Assembly: GCF_000010505.1 (NCBI RefSeq)
Contig: NC_010729.1
Span: 2,115,501-2,179,500, forward strand
Length of the DNA stretch: 64,000 bases
Reading direction: 5' to 3'
Source: Porphyromonas gingivalis ATCC 33277
Lineage (GTDB): Bacteria; Bacteroidota; Bacteroidia; Bacteroidales; Porphyromonadaceae
Below the pieces are notes generated by a model that saw only the letters and a program-made list of their open reading frames with translations, did no database searches and was not told the DNA's origin. Shown piece by piece: positions 46,652 to 54,931 of this stretch; position 1 is the first letter of the stretch; every line of letters starts with the position of its first letter. The translations under genes were made by a program, and so were the position numbers.

Positions 46652-48454
46652 ATGATGACCCGCGACGAACTGAACATCATCCTCCCTACCCTGCCGGAAA
46701 AACCGGGTTGCTACCAGTACTTCGATGAAGATGGGAAGGTAATCTATGTAGGCAAGGCAAAAAACCTTCGGCGCAGGGTCAGTTCGTATTTTTACAAGGA
46801 GCACGCAGACAGGAAGACCCGCATACTGGTCAGACAGATCAGGAGCATCAAATACATAGTTGTGGACAGCGAAGGGGATGCCCTGCTGCTCGAAAACTCA
46901 CTGATCAAGGAGTATCAACCTCGATATAATGTCCTCCTCAAAGATGGGAAGACATACCCCAGCATAGTCATCAAACGGGAACCCTTCCCACGTATATTCG
47001 CCACACGGGACATCAAAAAGGACGGATCCGAATACTTCGGCCCTTATCCGGGCGCACTCATTGCCAAAGGGATGCTTCGCCTTGTGAAAGAGATCTACCC
47101 GATCCGCACCTGCAAACTGGATCTGAGAGAGGAGAAAATCCGACAAGGACGGTACCGCGTCTGCCTGCAGTATCACATCAAGAAATGCAAAGGCCCCTGC
47201 ATCGGCAATCAAACTTCGAACGAGTACGAAAGCAATGTATCGGAAATACGCGATCTGCTCCGAGGCAACTTGCACAGGCTTGTACGCATGTATCGCGACA
47301 GGATGCAGGCATACAGCGAAGAACTGCGCTTCGAAGAGGCACAGATATGCAAGGAGAGAATAGAGCTTCTTGAGCGATACGAAGCCAAGCATACGGTCGT
47401 ACCGCGTAATATAGACAACGTAGATGTTTTCTCTTACGACGAAGACGAGCACACGGCCTATATCAACTACATGCACATAGAGCACGGAGGGATCAATCGT
47501 GTGTACACCTTGGAGTACAGAAAGCAGATAGAGGAATCGAAAGAAGAACTTCTTGCAGCGGCGATAACAGAGCTGAGACAAAGATTCGAAAGCAACGCTC
47601 ACGAAATCGTTTTGCCGTTCGACACCGGTTGGCAAACGGGAGAGAGCATCACGACTACGATCCCCCGACGTGGAGACAAACGGAAACTGCTGGAATTATC
47701 CGAGAAGAACGTAGCTCAATACAAGCTCGACAAACTCAAACGTGCCGAGAAGCTCAATCCCGAGCAACGCGCCCTACATATCGTCCACGGGATCCAAAAG
47801 GATTTGCACTTGGATCGTCCGCCGAAACATATCGAATGCTTCGACAACTCGAATATACAGGGTACGAGTCCGGTGGCAGCCTGCGTTGTTTTCAAAATGG
47901 GGAAACCGAGCAAAAAGGATTACCGAAAGTTTCACGTGAAAACAGTCGAAGGGCCGAACGACTTCGCCTCCATGAGAGAAATCATCAGTCGCCATTACAC
48001 CCGTCTGACGGAAGAGAACTTACCCCTACCCGACCTGATCGTCGTAGATGGAGGGAAAGGACAGCTTAGCGCAGCGTACGAAACATTAGATAAACTGGGG
48101 CTCATCGGCAAGATACCCATCATAGGATTGGCCGAACGTCTGGAGGAAATCTTTTTCCCGAAGGACCCCGTTCCGCTGATTTTGGACAAGAAAAGCGAAA
48201 CGCTCAAGGTCATACAACACCTACGCGACGAAGCACACCGCTTCGGGATCGGGTTCCACCGCGATGTACGAAGTAAGAAACAAATTCAGAGCGAACTGGA
48301 CAATATCAAAGGCATCGGTAAGAAAACAAAAGAAGATCTGCTCCGCCATTTCAAAAGCGTAAAGCGAATACGCTCCGCAGAAGAGGAAGAGCTTAGTGCT
48401 CTTATCGGCCGGAACAAAGCGAAACTATTATACGAAGGACTCAGAAAGAAATAA
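46652..48454 (+). CDS. uvrC: Excinuclease ABC subunit C
   Basis: A 600-residue nuclease of nucleotide excision repair that makes both incisions around DNA damage marked by UvrAB. The N-terminal GIY-YIG domain reads CYQYFDEDGKVIYVGKAKNL (about 15-35). A Cys-rich patch follows (YPIRTCKLDLREE, CKGPCIGN), then the UVR motif (about 205-240), the RNase H-like domain (IECFDNSNIQGTSPVAACVV, DLIVVDGGKGQLS) and C-terminal HhH motifs (LDNIKGIGKKTKEDLLRHFK). Full length. It contains a second parS-like palindrome. Confidence 0.95.
   Translation: MMTRDELNIILPTLPEKPGCYQYFDEDGKVIYVGKAKNLRRRVSSYFYKEHADRKTRILVRQIRSIKYIVVDSEGDALLLENSLIKEYQPRYNVLLKDGKTYPSIVIKREPFPRIFATRDIKKDGSEYFGPYPGALIAKGMLRLVKEIYPIRTCKLDLREEKIRQGRYRVCLQYHIKKCKGPCIGNQTSNEYESNVSEIRDLLRGNLHRLVRMYRDRMQAYSEELRFEEAQICKERIELLERYEAKHTVVPRNIDNVDVFSYDEDEHTAYINYMHIEHGGINRVYTLEYRKQIEESKEELLAAAITELRQRFESNAHEIVLPFDTGWQTGESITTTIPRRGDKRKLLELSEKNVAQYKLDKLKRAEKLNPEQRALHIVHGIQKDLHLDRPPKHIECFDNSNIQGTSPVAACVVFKMGKPSKKDYRKFHVKTVEGPNDFASMREIISRHYTRLTEENLPLPDLIVVDGGKGQLSAAYETLDKLGLIGKIPIIGLAERLEEIFFPKDPVPLILDKKSETLKVIQHLRDEAHRFGIGFHRDVRSKKQIQSELDNIKGIGKKTKEDLLRHFKSVKRIRSAEEEELSALIGRNKAKLLYEGLRKK
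47928..47943. promoter_or_regulatory. Second parS-like palindrome, inside uvrC
   Basis: AGTTTCACGTGAAAAC keeps the 13-base core GTTTCACGTGAAA of parS and differs from the consensus at the outer three positions. It lies within the coding sequence (FHVKTV), 1.3 kb from the first site. Confidence 0.5.
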
Positions 48455-48460
48455 GAAACA

Positions 48461-48913
48461 ATGAGAGTAGTAATACAAAGAGTAACGGAGGCATCCGTAA
48501 GCATCAGAGGAGCATTACACAGCCGTATAGGTCAGGGAGTGCTGATTCTCGTAGGCATAGAAGACCGAGACGGAGAGAGCGACATCGAACTATTAACTTC
48601 CAAGATCTCCAACCTGCGTATCTTCGATGACAGCGAAGGGGTGATGAACCTTTCCGTCAAAGACATCAATGGAGAAGCCTTGGTCGTAAGCCAATTTACA
48701 CTCATGGGATCGACCCGGAAAGGGAACAGACCCAGCTACATAAAAGCTTCCCGTCCTGAGATAGCCATCCCTCTCTACGAGAGTTTCTGCAACAGCTTGT
48801 CCGCAAAACTGGGAAAAGCTGTCAGACAAGGCGTATTCGGAGCAGACATGCAGGTCGCATTGGTGAACGATGGGCCGGTAACCATATTGATTGACACCCA
48901 CAACAAGGAGTAG
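48461..48913 (+). CDS. dtd: D-aminoacyl-tRNA deacylase
   Basis: A 150-residue editing enzyme that removes D-amino acids from mischarged tRNA. Family features: start MRVVIQRVTEASVSI, VVSQFTLMGSTRKGNRPSYI with the SQFTL motif, and VNDGPVTILID with the cross-subunit GPVT motif. Full length. It begins 6 bp after uvrC and ends 4 bp before the MazG-like gene, in a tight plus-strand operon. Confidence 0.94.
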   Translation: MRVVIQRVTEASVSIRGALHSRIGQGVLILVGIEDRDGESDIELLTSKISNLRIFDDSEGVMNLSVKDINGEALVVSQFTLMGSTRKGNRPSYIKASRPEIAIPLYESFCNSLSAKLGKAVRQGVFGADMQVALVNDGPVTILIDTHNKE

Positions 48914-48917
48914 AGCC

Positions 48918-49268
48918 ATGTCCGACATCACACTAAGAGAGGCACAACAAAGTGTCGACCAATGGATTAAGACACTGGGTATCAGATACTTCAATGAGCT
49001 AACCAACATGGCCATCCTGACCGAAGAGGTAGGAGAAGTAGCACGTATCATCGCACGACGGTACGGAGAACAAAGTGAAAAGGAAAGCGACAAGAGCAAA
49101 GATTTGGCCGACGAAATGGCCGATGTTCTGTGGGTTCTGCTCTGCCTGGCCAACCAAACCGGTGTGGATCTGACCACCGCATTCCATAAGAATATTGAGA
49201 AGAAAACCGTTAGAGACAAAGAAAGACATCAACAAAATACGAAACTACACAACAATGGCAGCAAATAA
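48918..49268 (+). CDS. MazG-like nucleotide pyrophosphohydrolase
   Basis: A 116-residue all-alpha NTP pyrophosphohydrolase that may clean the nucleotide pool. The metal-binding pattern is ILTEEVGEVARIIARRYGE and KDLADEMADVLWVLLCLA, which matches the ExxE...ExxD arrangement of MazG-like enzymes. I start at MSDITLREAQ (ATG 48918), 4 bp after the dtd stop; an earlier start would overlap dtd. Its end overlaps deoC by 14 nt. Confidence 0.85.
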   Translation: MSDITLREAQQSVDQWIKTLGIRYFNELTNMAILTEEVGEVARIIARRYGEQSEKESDKSKDLADEMADVLWVLLCLANQTGVDLTTAFHKNIEKKTVRDKERHQQNTKLHNNGSK

Positions 49269-50124
49269 ATACGAAATGGCCTTCGCTCAGTTCGATCCGG
49301 TCGAGTCAGAAGAGAGTATTTTACTGAAAACCGATCAAATAATACGGGATCACTATTCACGATTCAACACTCCGGAAACGAAGAAATTCCTGCATGGCGT
49401 CATCGATCTGACCAGCCTGAACGCCACGGATACGGAGGAGTCCATCACAAAGTTTACCGAGAGCGTCAATGACTTCGAGGACACAGATCCCACGATTCCA
49501 TCCGTAGCGGCGATCTGCGTGTACCCCAACTTCGTCTCCACCGTGAGAGAAACGCTCACAGCCGAAAACGTGAAAGTGGCCAGCGTCAGTGGCTGTTTCC
49601 CCGCTTCACAGAGCTTTATCGAAGTTAAGTTGGCCGAAACGGCACTGGCCGTAAGCGATGGAGCAGATGAAATAGACATAGTACTCAATATGGGTAAGTT
49701 CCTAAGTGGGGACTACGAAGCAGCAGCTATGGAAATCGAAGAGCAAATAGCAGCAGCCAAGGGAGCTACCGTCAAAGTGATACTGGAGACAGGCGCATTG
49801 AAAACACCGGAGAATATCCGTCGCGCTACGATTCTCTCCCTTTTCTGCGGTGCACATTTTGTAAAGACATCCACAGGCAAAGGCTACCCCGGAGCGAGCC
49901 TTGAAGCAGCCTATACGATGTGCAAGGTGCTGAAACAGTACTACGGACTTTTTGGCGAAGTACGTGGTATCAAACTGTCCGGAGGCATTCGCACAACTGA
50001 AGATGCTGTGAAATACTACTGTCTGATCGAAACGCTTTTGGGCAAAGAATGGCTTACGCCGGCATATTTCCGCATAGGAGCCAGCAGCTTGGTGGACGCC
50101 CTCCGGCAGGATATTATGGTCTAA
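49255..50124 (+). CDS. deoC: Deoxyribose-phosphate aldolase
   Basis: A 289-residue enzyme that splits 2-deoxyribose 5-phosphate into acetaldehyde and glyceraldehyde 3-phosphate in deoxynucleoside breakdown. The Schiff-base lysine is Lys204 in HFVKTSTGKG. The second lysine is in RGIKLSGGIRT, and the proton-relay Asp is in GADEIDIVLNMG. The longer form of DeoC, about 290 residues, is common in Bacteroidetes. It overlaps the MazG-like gene, so the two are translationally coupled. Confidence 0.94.
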   Translation: MAANKYEMAFAQFDPVESEESILLKTDQIIRDHYSRFNTPETKKFLHGVIDLTSLNATDTEESITKFTESVNDFEDTDPTIPSVAAICVYPNFVSTVRETLTAENVKVASVSGCFPASQSFIEVKLAETALAVSDGADEIDIVLNMGKFLSGDYEAAAMEIEEQIAAAKGATVKVILETGALKTPENIRRATILSLFCGAHFVKTSTGKGYPGASLEAAYTMCKVLKQYYGLFGEVRGIKLSGGIRTTEDAVKYYCLIETLLGKEWLTPAYFRIGASSLVDALRQDIMV

Positions 50125-50164
50125 ATCGGCATCTAAACGCCACTTAATCCAAAAATCAGCACCC

Positions 50165-50326
50165 ATGGCTATCATTCGCAAGAGAAAGACTCAAGAAGAA
50201 AAGGAGCTGGAAAATCCGGGCACTTGCCAGACTTTCACCGATATGTACTACCGCTACATCGAACAAGGTGCACGCAACCGCGAGGAAAAGACCAATCCTC
50301 CGGTGCAAACGGAGTCTCCAAAATAG
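50165..50326 (+). CDS. Conserved-looking small protein, 53 residues
   Basis: A short plus-strand frame 40 bp after deoC (MAIIRKRKTQEEKELENPGT, CQTFTDMYYRYIEQGARNRE). It is basic at the start and charged throughout, with protein-like codon use, and it is followed closely by a terminator. That places it as the last gene of the uvrC-deoC operon. No family recognised. Confidence 0.5.
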   Translation: MAIIRKRKTQEEKELENPGTCQTFTDMYYRYIEQGARNREEKTNPPVQTESPK

Positions 50327-50370
50327 CCGTAGCAACGTACGACTCTCGAAAACAACACAGAATCAAAAGA

Positions 50371-50410
50371 AGAGCCGAGCTGCAATCTAGTAATTTGCAG
50401 CTCGGCTTTT
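50371..50410. terminator. Terminator between convergent operons
   Basis: A perfect stem AGCCGAGCTGCAA / TTGCAGCTCGGCT with a short loop and TTTT on the plus strand. It ends the uvrC-deoC operon; the polyprenyl synthase gene converges on it. Confidence 0.75.
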
Positions 50411-50434
50411 AAGAAAGAATGAGTACAAGACTTA

Positions 50435-51409
50435 TTATTTCGCTCTTTGTACGATAAAATCAGCCAAAGCAAGCAGCGACTGCAGAGCATCTGAGTCAGG
50501 GAAAACAGCCAACTCAGCCTTTGCTTTGTCTATAAATTCAGCCATTTTTCTTTCGGCATAAACTATACCCCCATGCTCTATGGCAAAGGAGGTAAGAAGC
50601 TGTAAATCTTCTTCCGAGAAAGCTTTTTGGTCCAGAATGGTGAGACAATGATCTCGCAGCGCAGACTGCTCGTTCTTGAGAGCGAACAGTAGAGGCAGTG
50701 TAATCTTCCCCTCCCGTATATCATTGCCCGTAGGTTTGCCTACGTCATTCCGATAGTAATCGAATATGTCGTCTCTGATCTGGAAAGCATAGCCGAGCAA
50801 CTCCCCTACCCTCTTCACCTTTTCCACAATCTCTACTGGAGCCTGAACGGTAATAGCACCGACCTCTGCACAAGCACTAAAGAGCATGGCTGTTTTCTGT
50901 CGGATCACCCCCATATAAATGTCTTCGTCTATTATCACTTTGTCGGCTGTCTCGAACTGCCTGATCTCACCCTCCGACAGCTCACGTCCCAGCTGGGATA
51001 TAATCGTGATGATGCGAATATCATTCAAAGCGATGGCACGCATCAGGGCGGAAGAGAGCACGAAGTCTCCCATCAAAACGGCCACACGATTGTCGAAAAA
51101 AGCATTGAGGGTCGGTACTCCCCGACGCGTAGAAGCCATATCGATGACGTCATCGTGGATCAGCGTTGCCGTATGGATCATCTCCAGCAGGACAGCCGCC
51201 TCGAGAGTCGTCGAATTCGTTTTGCCGGCACAGACGGCTGCGACCAATCCAGTAAGGAGCGGACGGACGTGTTTACCGGTGGAACCGTTCAAGATCTTTA
51301 TCGCTTTCGTCATCCACTCCGATTGGGAATCGAGTGCATGCTCAAACGAATGATGAAAATCTTTGACGAATCCGTTTATCGGTGCCTGTATGGCTTCGAG
51401 AGTTGTCAT
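50435..51409 (-). CDS. Trans-polyprenyl diphosphate synthase
   Basis: A 324-residue prenyl transferase that extends farnesyl or geranyl diphosphate with isopentenyl units, most likely to make the menaquinone side chain. The two Asp-rich motifs are LIHDDVID (residues 84-90) and QIRDDIFDYY (210-219). GKHVRP at 45-50 binds isopentenyl diphosphate. A small Ala five residues before the first motif fits a long-chain product. Full length. Alone on its strand, after the WbqC-like gene. Confidence 0.9.
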   Translation of the reverse strand: MTTLEAIQAPINGFVKDFHHSFEHALDSQSEWMTKAIKILNGSTGKHVRPLLTGLVAAVCAGKTNSTTLEAAVLLEMIHTATLIHDDVIDMASTRRGVPTLNAFFDNRVAVLMGDFVLSSALMRAIALNDIRIITIISQLGRELSEGEIRQFETADKVIIDEDIYMGVIRQKTAMLFSACAEVGAITVQAPVEIVEKVKRVGELLGYAFQIRDDIFDYYRNDVGKPTGNDIREGKITLPLLFALKNEQSALRDHCLTILDQKAFSEEDLQLLTSFAIEHGGIVYAERKMAEFIDKAKAELAVFPDSDALQSLLALADFIVQRAK

Positions 51410-51466
51410 AATCAGATACTATTATCAATTCGAACAAAGATAGAGATTTTTCTCGCCTATTTTTTG

Positions 51467-52105
51467 TCAGCGAATACACTCCTTCAAGGTCTGTATTGCG
51501 GATGGTCCTTCATGAAAAATGAGATCAACAATACTTAGGTTGGGCAGGAATCCATACTTATGGGCAAAAGTTCGGTAGTAAACACGTGGGCGGAAACTTT
51601 CATCTTCGGGAGCTTGCTTGGGACGGATCGAGTAGCGAAAGTCATTGGGACAGTCCTCCACGTACTCAGAAGTAAACATAATTAACGGCGAAATGTCCAG
51701 CCATTCAAGGCATACGGAAAGGAGATCCAAATTAAAGTCCCAAAGGAAAGTATATTTATGCCTGTAAAACGGCTCTATTTCAGTCATATAATGGTCAAAA
51801 AAAGGCGCCGAACCGTAAGAGCTGATAAGAGCATTCAGGTGCAAATGACGCCAGTTGCCATGCTCACTGATGCGAATATCTCTAATCGGTGCCTTGGGAG
51901 AAGGAGATTTTTCGACCGGTATGGTCAGCGGTTGCATACCTTCGGGTCCGGCTATGTGGCAACGATTGCGATAGCTTTGCTTCACAAAGTTTTCTGCCGT
52001 CTCCAAAAGAACACCCTCGCGATGCAACAGCTTCGTGAAGTATTGGATCGGTGGCAGGTAAGCCGTAGAGAGGACGATCGGATCGGAAGGAGAGAGGAGA
52101 TTCAT
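51467..52105 (-). CDS. WbqC-like family protein
   Basis: A 212-residue protein that matches the WbqC family (LSTAYLPPIQYFTKLLHRE; QSYRNRCHIAGPEG; TIPVEK). WbqC-like proteins are linked to sugar or O-antigen biosynthesis in some bacteria, but the reaction is not known to me. I start at the ATG at 52105, since the longer frame upstream overlaps the signal peptidase paralogue antisense-free but without family similarity. The gene follows the signal peptidase paralogue closely on the same strand. Confidence 0.78.
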   Translation of the reverse strand: MNLLSPSDPIVLSTAYLPPIQYFTKLLHREGVLLETAENFVKQSYRNRCHIAGPEGMQPLTIPVEKSPSPKAPIRDIRISEHGNWRHLHLNALISSYGSAPFFDHYMTEIEPFYRHKYTFLWDFNLDLLSVCLEWLDISPLIMFTSEYVEDCPNDFRYSIRPKQAPEDESFRPRVYYRTFAHKYGFLPNLSIVDLIFHEGPSAIQTLKECIR

Positions 52106-52125
52106 ACGCTCTGTCACTCTCCTAT

Positions 52126-52752
52126 TCAATTTGCGTTCATGACCACTCCCACTATACTCTCTTCCGGCACGATACCGAGATGGCGGGAATCGGGTCCGCT
52201 CGCAGGATTGTCCGCCAGAATCCAGTAGTAATTGCGGCGGAAATGGAAGAAAGCCGTTTCGGCACCGTCGCGGTAGAGTTTTCCTCGGCGAAAGCTGATG
52301 TTCGAACTGCACTCTTCTTCGATTGCTCTGCGGCAGGCAAGTAAAGACAGAGGAGTCAGGCGATAAGTCCTGTCATTCCTCGGAACGATAATTTTATATG
52401 GCTCACGAGGAAGCAAAGAGGTGGGTAACTTCAGTTTTTGCCTGTTTGCGACTACCCCACCCTTTGATAGAAACAAGGTGTCACCGGGCAATCCTATCAG
52501 CCGTGCCAGATAGAATCGCGAGTCCGCTTCGCCATCTTGTCTGTACTTTATGACCAGAACATCTCCCCTGTCCGGCGATGCAATCCGATTGATCCATAGC
52601 AGCTTTCCGGACCGGTAGGTCGGGAGCATGGCATCGCTTCGAACACGATAGGTAGTAACAAGGAAGAGACGAATGAGGACGGCCGACAACAGAACGACTG
52701 CCGGCAAGCCTATGAAAAAAATTCTGTTTCTATACCGCGATTTAATCTGCAT
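52126..52752 (-). CDS. Signal peptidase I paralogue lacking both catalytic residues
   Basis: A 208-residue S26-family protein with one membrane anchor (IFFIGLPAVVLLSAVLIRLF). Box B reads VRSDAMLPTYRSG: Ala41 stands where the catalytic Ser would be (S-G/P-S-M-x-P-T). Box D reads FYLARLIGLPGD: Ala83 replaces the catalytic Lys of YxKRxxGLPGD. The later structural motif is kept in altered form (WILADNPASGPDSRHLG). The fold is therefore preserved without the Ser-Lys dyad. It begins inside the end of the active lepB gene (11-nt overlap), so the two proteins may work together, for example as regulator or substrate adaptor. Confidence 0.82.
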   Translation of the reverse strand: MQIKSRYRNRIFFIGLPAVVLLSAVLIRLFLVTTYRVRSDAMLPTYRSGKLLWINRIASPDRGDVLVIKYRQDGEADSRFYLARLIGLPGDTLFLSKGGVVANRQKLKLPTSLLPREPYKIIVPRNDRTYRLTPLSLLACRRAIEEECSSNISFRRGKLYRDGAETAFFHFRRNYYWILADNPASGPDSRHLGIVPEESIVGVVMNAN

Positions 52753-54139
52753 TGACCGTTCGCATCATTCTACCGAAGCGGATCTTACCTCCGAAGAGAC
52801 TCTTGTCCTTATTCAGGGACAACCAGATGAATACAGGCTTTCCGACGATATGATCCTCCGGCACGAAACCCCAATAGCGGCTATCTGCAGAGTTGTGCCG
52901 ATTATCCCCCATCATGAAATAATAGTCCATCTTGAAGGTGTAGGAATCGGCCGGACGGCCGTTGATGAGAACCGTGCCGTCAGCTTTTTGCACGAGCTTA
53001 TTTCCTTCGAAATTGCGAATACAACGACTGTACAAGGCCAGATTCAATGGCGTCAAACGAACCGTCATGCCCTTGGCCGGGATCACGATAGGACCGTAAT
53101 TGTCGCGCGTCCATCCCGTTTCATACTCCAGCGGATACAGGGGGCCGATAGGGGTAGGCTCCTCTACAGCCTTGACGAAAGAAGGCTCTGCTTGCAGCTT
53201 GTCCAGCATACCCTGCGTCAGTGGCAAATGATAAATGATTTGAGGTTGATTCGACGCCGAATCGATAAGATTCGAACCGACCGAAGCTTTCAATTCCTCG
53301 CTTGAAACAGCACGCACATCATCGTAGCTGATACCCAGTTCGTCTATCAAGTCTACACTCATCTCTCTGCTCATCCTCACCAAATAGTTCAGCTGCATAT
53401 TGCGCGGATTGCGCTGCTCCTTGCCATCTATATAGATCTGATTATTCCTGATGCTCAATTCTTGTCCGGGCATACCCACACAGCGTTTCACATAGTGGTC
53501 GCGTCTGTCCACGGGGCGGTAAACGATCTCCCCGTAGAAATCCGGATTACTCCAAAGCTCCTCCCGTCCTACGAGTTTCTTCCACATATAATAATCCGGA
53601 TTGGGCTGCTTGACGGCCACCGTATCGCCTGCAGGGAAGTTAAAGACCACCAAATCCCCCTCCTTGACGTGTCCGAAACCCTTCAGTCGCTTGTACGGCA
53701 AGAGAGGCTTGTCCGAGAACGATTTGCCACCCGTCAATGGCATCGTATTGTGCGTCAGCGGCACACCGAGCGGAGTCATAGGCGAACGCGGTCCGTACGA
53801 AAGCTTGCTCACGAAGAGGTAGTCGCCTATAAGCAAGGTCTTCTCCAGCGAAGAAGTCGGAATGGCGAAGTTCTGAAACAGGAAAGCGAAGATAAAGGTA
53901 ACGGCTACGACACAGTAGATAATGTCTGCCACCCAGCTGCAAATGATCCGAAGGGTCTTGTTTCGGATATTCTTATACCAGCCCCATTTGATAATATGGA
54001 AGAAATAATAATCTACGATCAAAGGCAGAAAAATCAGCCAAAACGGGCCGGCCCATATACAAAAAAGGAGGTAAAGAATAGTAATGGCAACGCCTTTTAT
54101 ACGACGCCATGGCGTCAAATCTTTCCAATGGAAGGTCAT
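52742..54139 (-). CDS. lepB: Signal peptidase I
   Basis: A 465-residue, large Bacteroidetes-type signal peptidase I that removes signal peptides at the periplasmic face of the inner membrane. Membrane segments lie at about 15-55 and 68-90. Catalytic Ser97 is in AIPTSSLEKTLLIGD and Lys218 in HYVKRCVGMPGQ; the C-terminal box is YYFMMGDNRHNSADSRYWGF. The long insertion between boxes D and E (about 240-390) is usual for this phylum. It ends overlapping the inactive paralogue and starts 15 bp after dapB. Confidence 0.92.
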   Translation of the reverse strand: MTFHWKDLTPWRRIKGVAITILYLLFCIWAGPFWLIFLPLIVDYYFFHIIKWGWYKNIRNKTLRIICSWVADIIYCVVAVTFIFAFLFQNFAIPTSSLEKTLLIGDYLFVSKLSYGPRSPMTPLGVPLTHNTMPLTGGKSFSDKPLLPYKRLKGFGHVKEGDLVVFNFPAGDTVAVKQPNPDYYMWKKLVGREELWSNPDFYGEIVYRPVDRRDHYVKRCVGMPGQELSIRNNQIYIDGKEQRNPRNMQLNYLVRMSREMSVDLIDELGISYDDVRAVSSEELKASVGSNLIDSASNQPQIIYHLPLTQGMLDKLQAEPSFVKAVEEPTPIGPLYPLEYETGWTRDNYGPIVIPAKGMTVRLTPLNLALYSRCIRNFEGNKLVQKADGTVLINGRPADSYTFKMDYYFMMGDNRHNSADSRYWGFVPEDHIVGKPVFIWLSLNKDKSLFGGKIRFGRMMRTVNAD

Positions 54140-54154
54140 ATCGTTATTCTGTTG

Positions 54155-54871
54155 TTATAAGCTGATTAAATCGTTCATCGTCAGAAAGCCTTTGTGCGTG
54201 GCAGCATATTCGGCAGCCAGCACGGCACCAAGGGCGAATCCCTCTCGACCGAAAGCTTCGTGGCATATCGTCAGCCGATCCACCTCGGATGTATAGGATA
54301 TGCTGTGCGTACCCGGGACTTCGCCTTCTCGGATGGAGGTGATCGGGAGTTCGTTCTCCTCCGGCGTCTCCGTCAGTCTCCAAGCGTCCAGCGAGGGAGA
54401 TTCGGCTATCAATCCCTCGGCCAGTGTAATAGCCGTTCCGCTCGGAGCGTCCAACTTATGTACATGATGGATTTCCGTCAGGTGAGGACGGTACTGATCG
54501 TGCCGGCTCATCAATCGGGCAAACATACGACTGAGCGAGAAAAAAAGATTGACCCCGATGCTGAAGTTCGAAGCCCAGAAGAGGGTCTTTCCCTCCCGTC
54601 GGCAGCGTTCTTCCAGCTCGGGCAGACGCTCTGTCCACCCCGTAGTCCCGCACACCACCGGCACGGACTTATCCATACAGCGCGAGCAATTCGCATAGGC
54701 GGCATCCGGTCGGGTAAATTCGATGGCTACATCGGCCGAACGAAATGCTATCGAATCGAAACGATCTTCCTCTCCGGCATCGATCGTCAGCACCACTTCA
54801 TGCCCTCGGCTGCATGCAATCCGTTCGATCACATGTCCCATCTTGCCATACCCTATCAGTACTATTTTCAT
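54155..54871 (-). CDS. dapB: 4-hydroxy-tetrahydrodipicolinate reductase
   Basis: A 238-residue enzyme of the lysine/diaminopimelate pathway, needed for peptidoglycan. The nucleotide-binding motif GYGKMGHVIE is at residues 7-16. The catalytic region is TEIHHVHKLDAPSGTAI, with the active-site His pair and Lys. VCGTTGWTE is the second cofactor contact. I start at MKIVLIGYGKMG (ATG 54871), not the longer frame to 54919. It lies upstream of lepB in a minus-strand operon. Confidence 0.93.
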   Translation of the reverse strand: MKIVLIGYGKMGHVIERIACSRGHEVVLTIDAGEEDRFDSIAFRSADVAIEFTRPDAAYANCSRCMDKSVPVVCGTTGWTERLPELEERCRREGKTLFWASNFSIGVNLFFSLSRMFARLMSRHDQYRPHLTEIHHVHKLDAPSGTAITLAEGLIAESPSLDAWRLTETPEENELPITSIREGEVPGTHSISYTSEVDRLTICHEAFGREGFALGAVLAAEYAATHKGFLTMNDLISL

Positions 54872-54931
54872 AGGATTTTCTTCTTGGAAAAACGAACCAT
54901 ACCCGGCCGCAAGGGCCAAAGGTACACAGAT

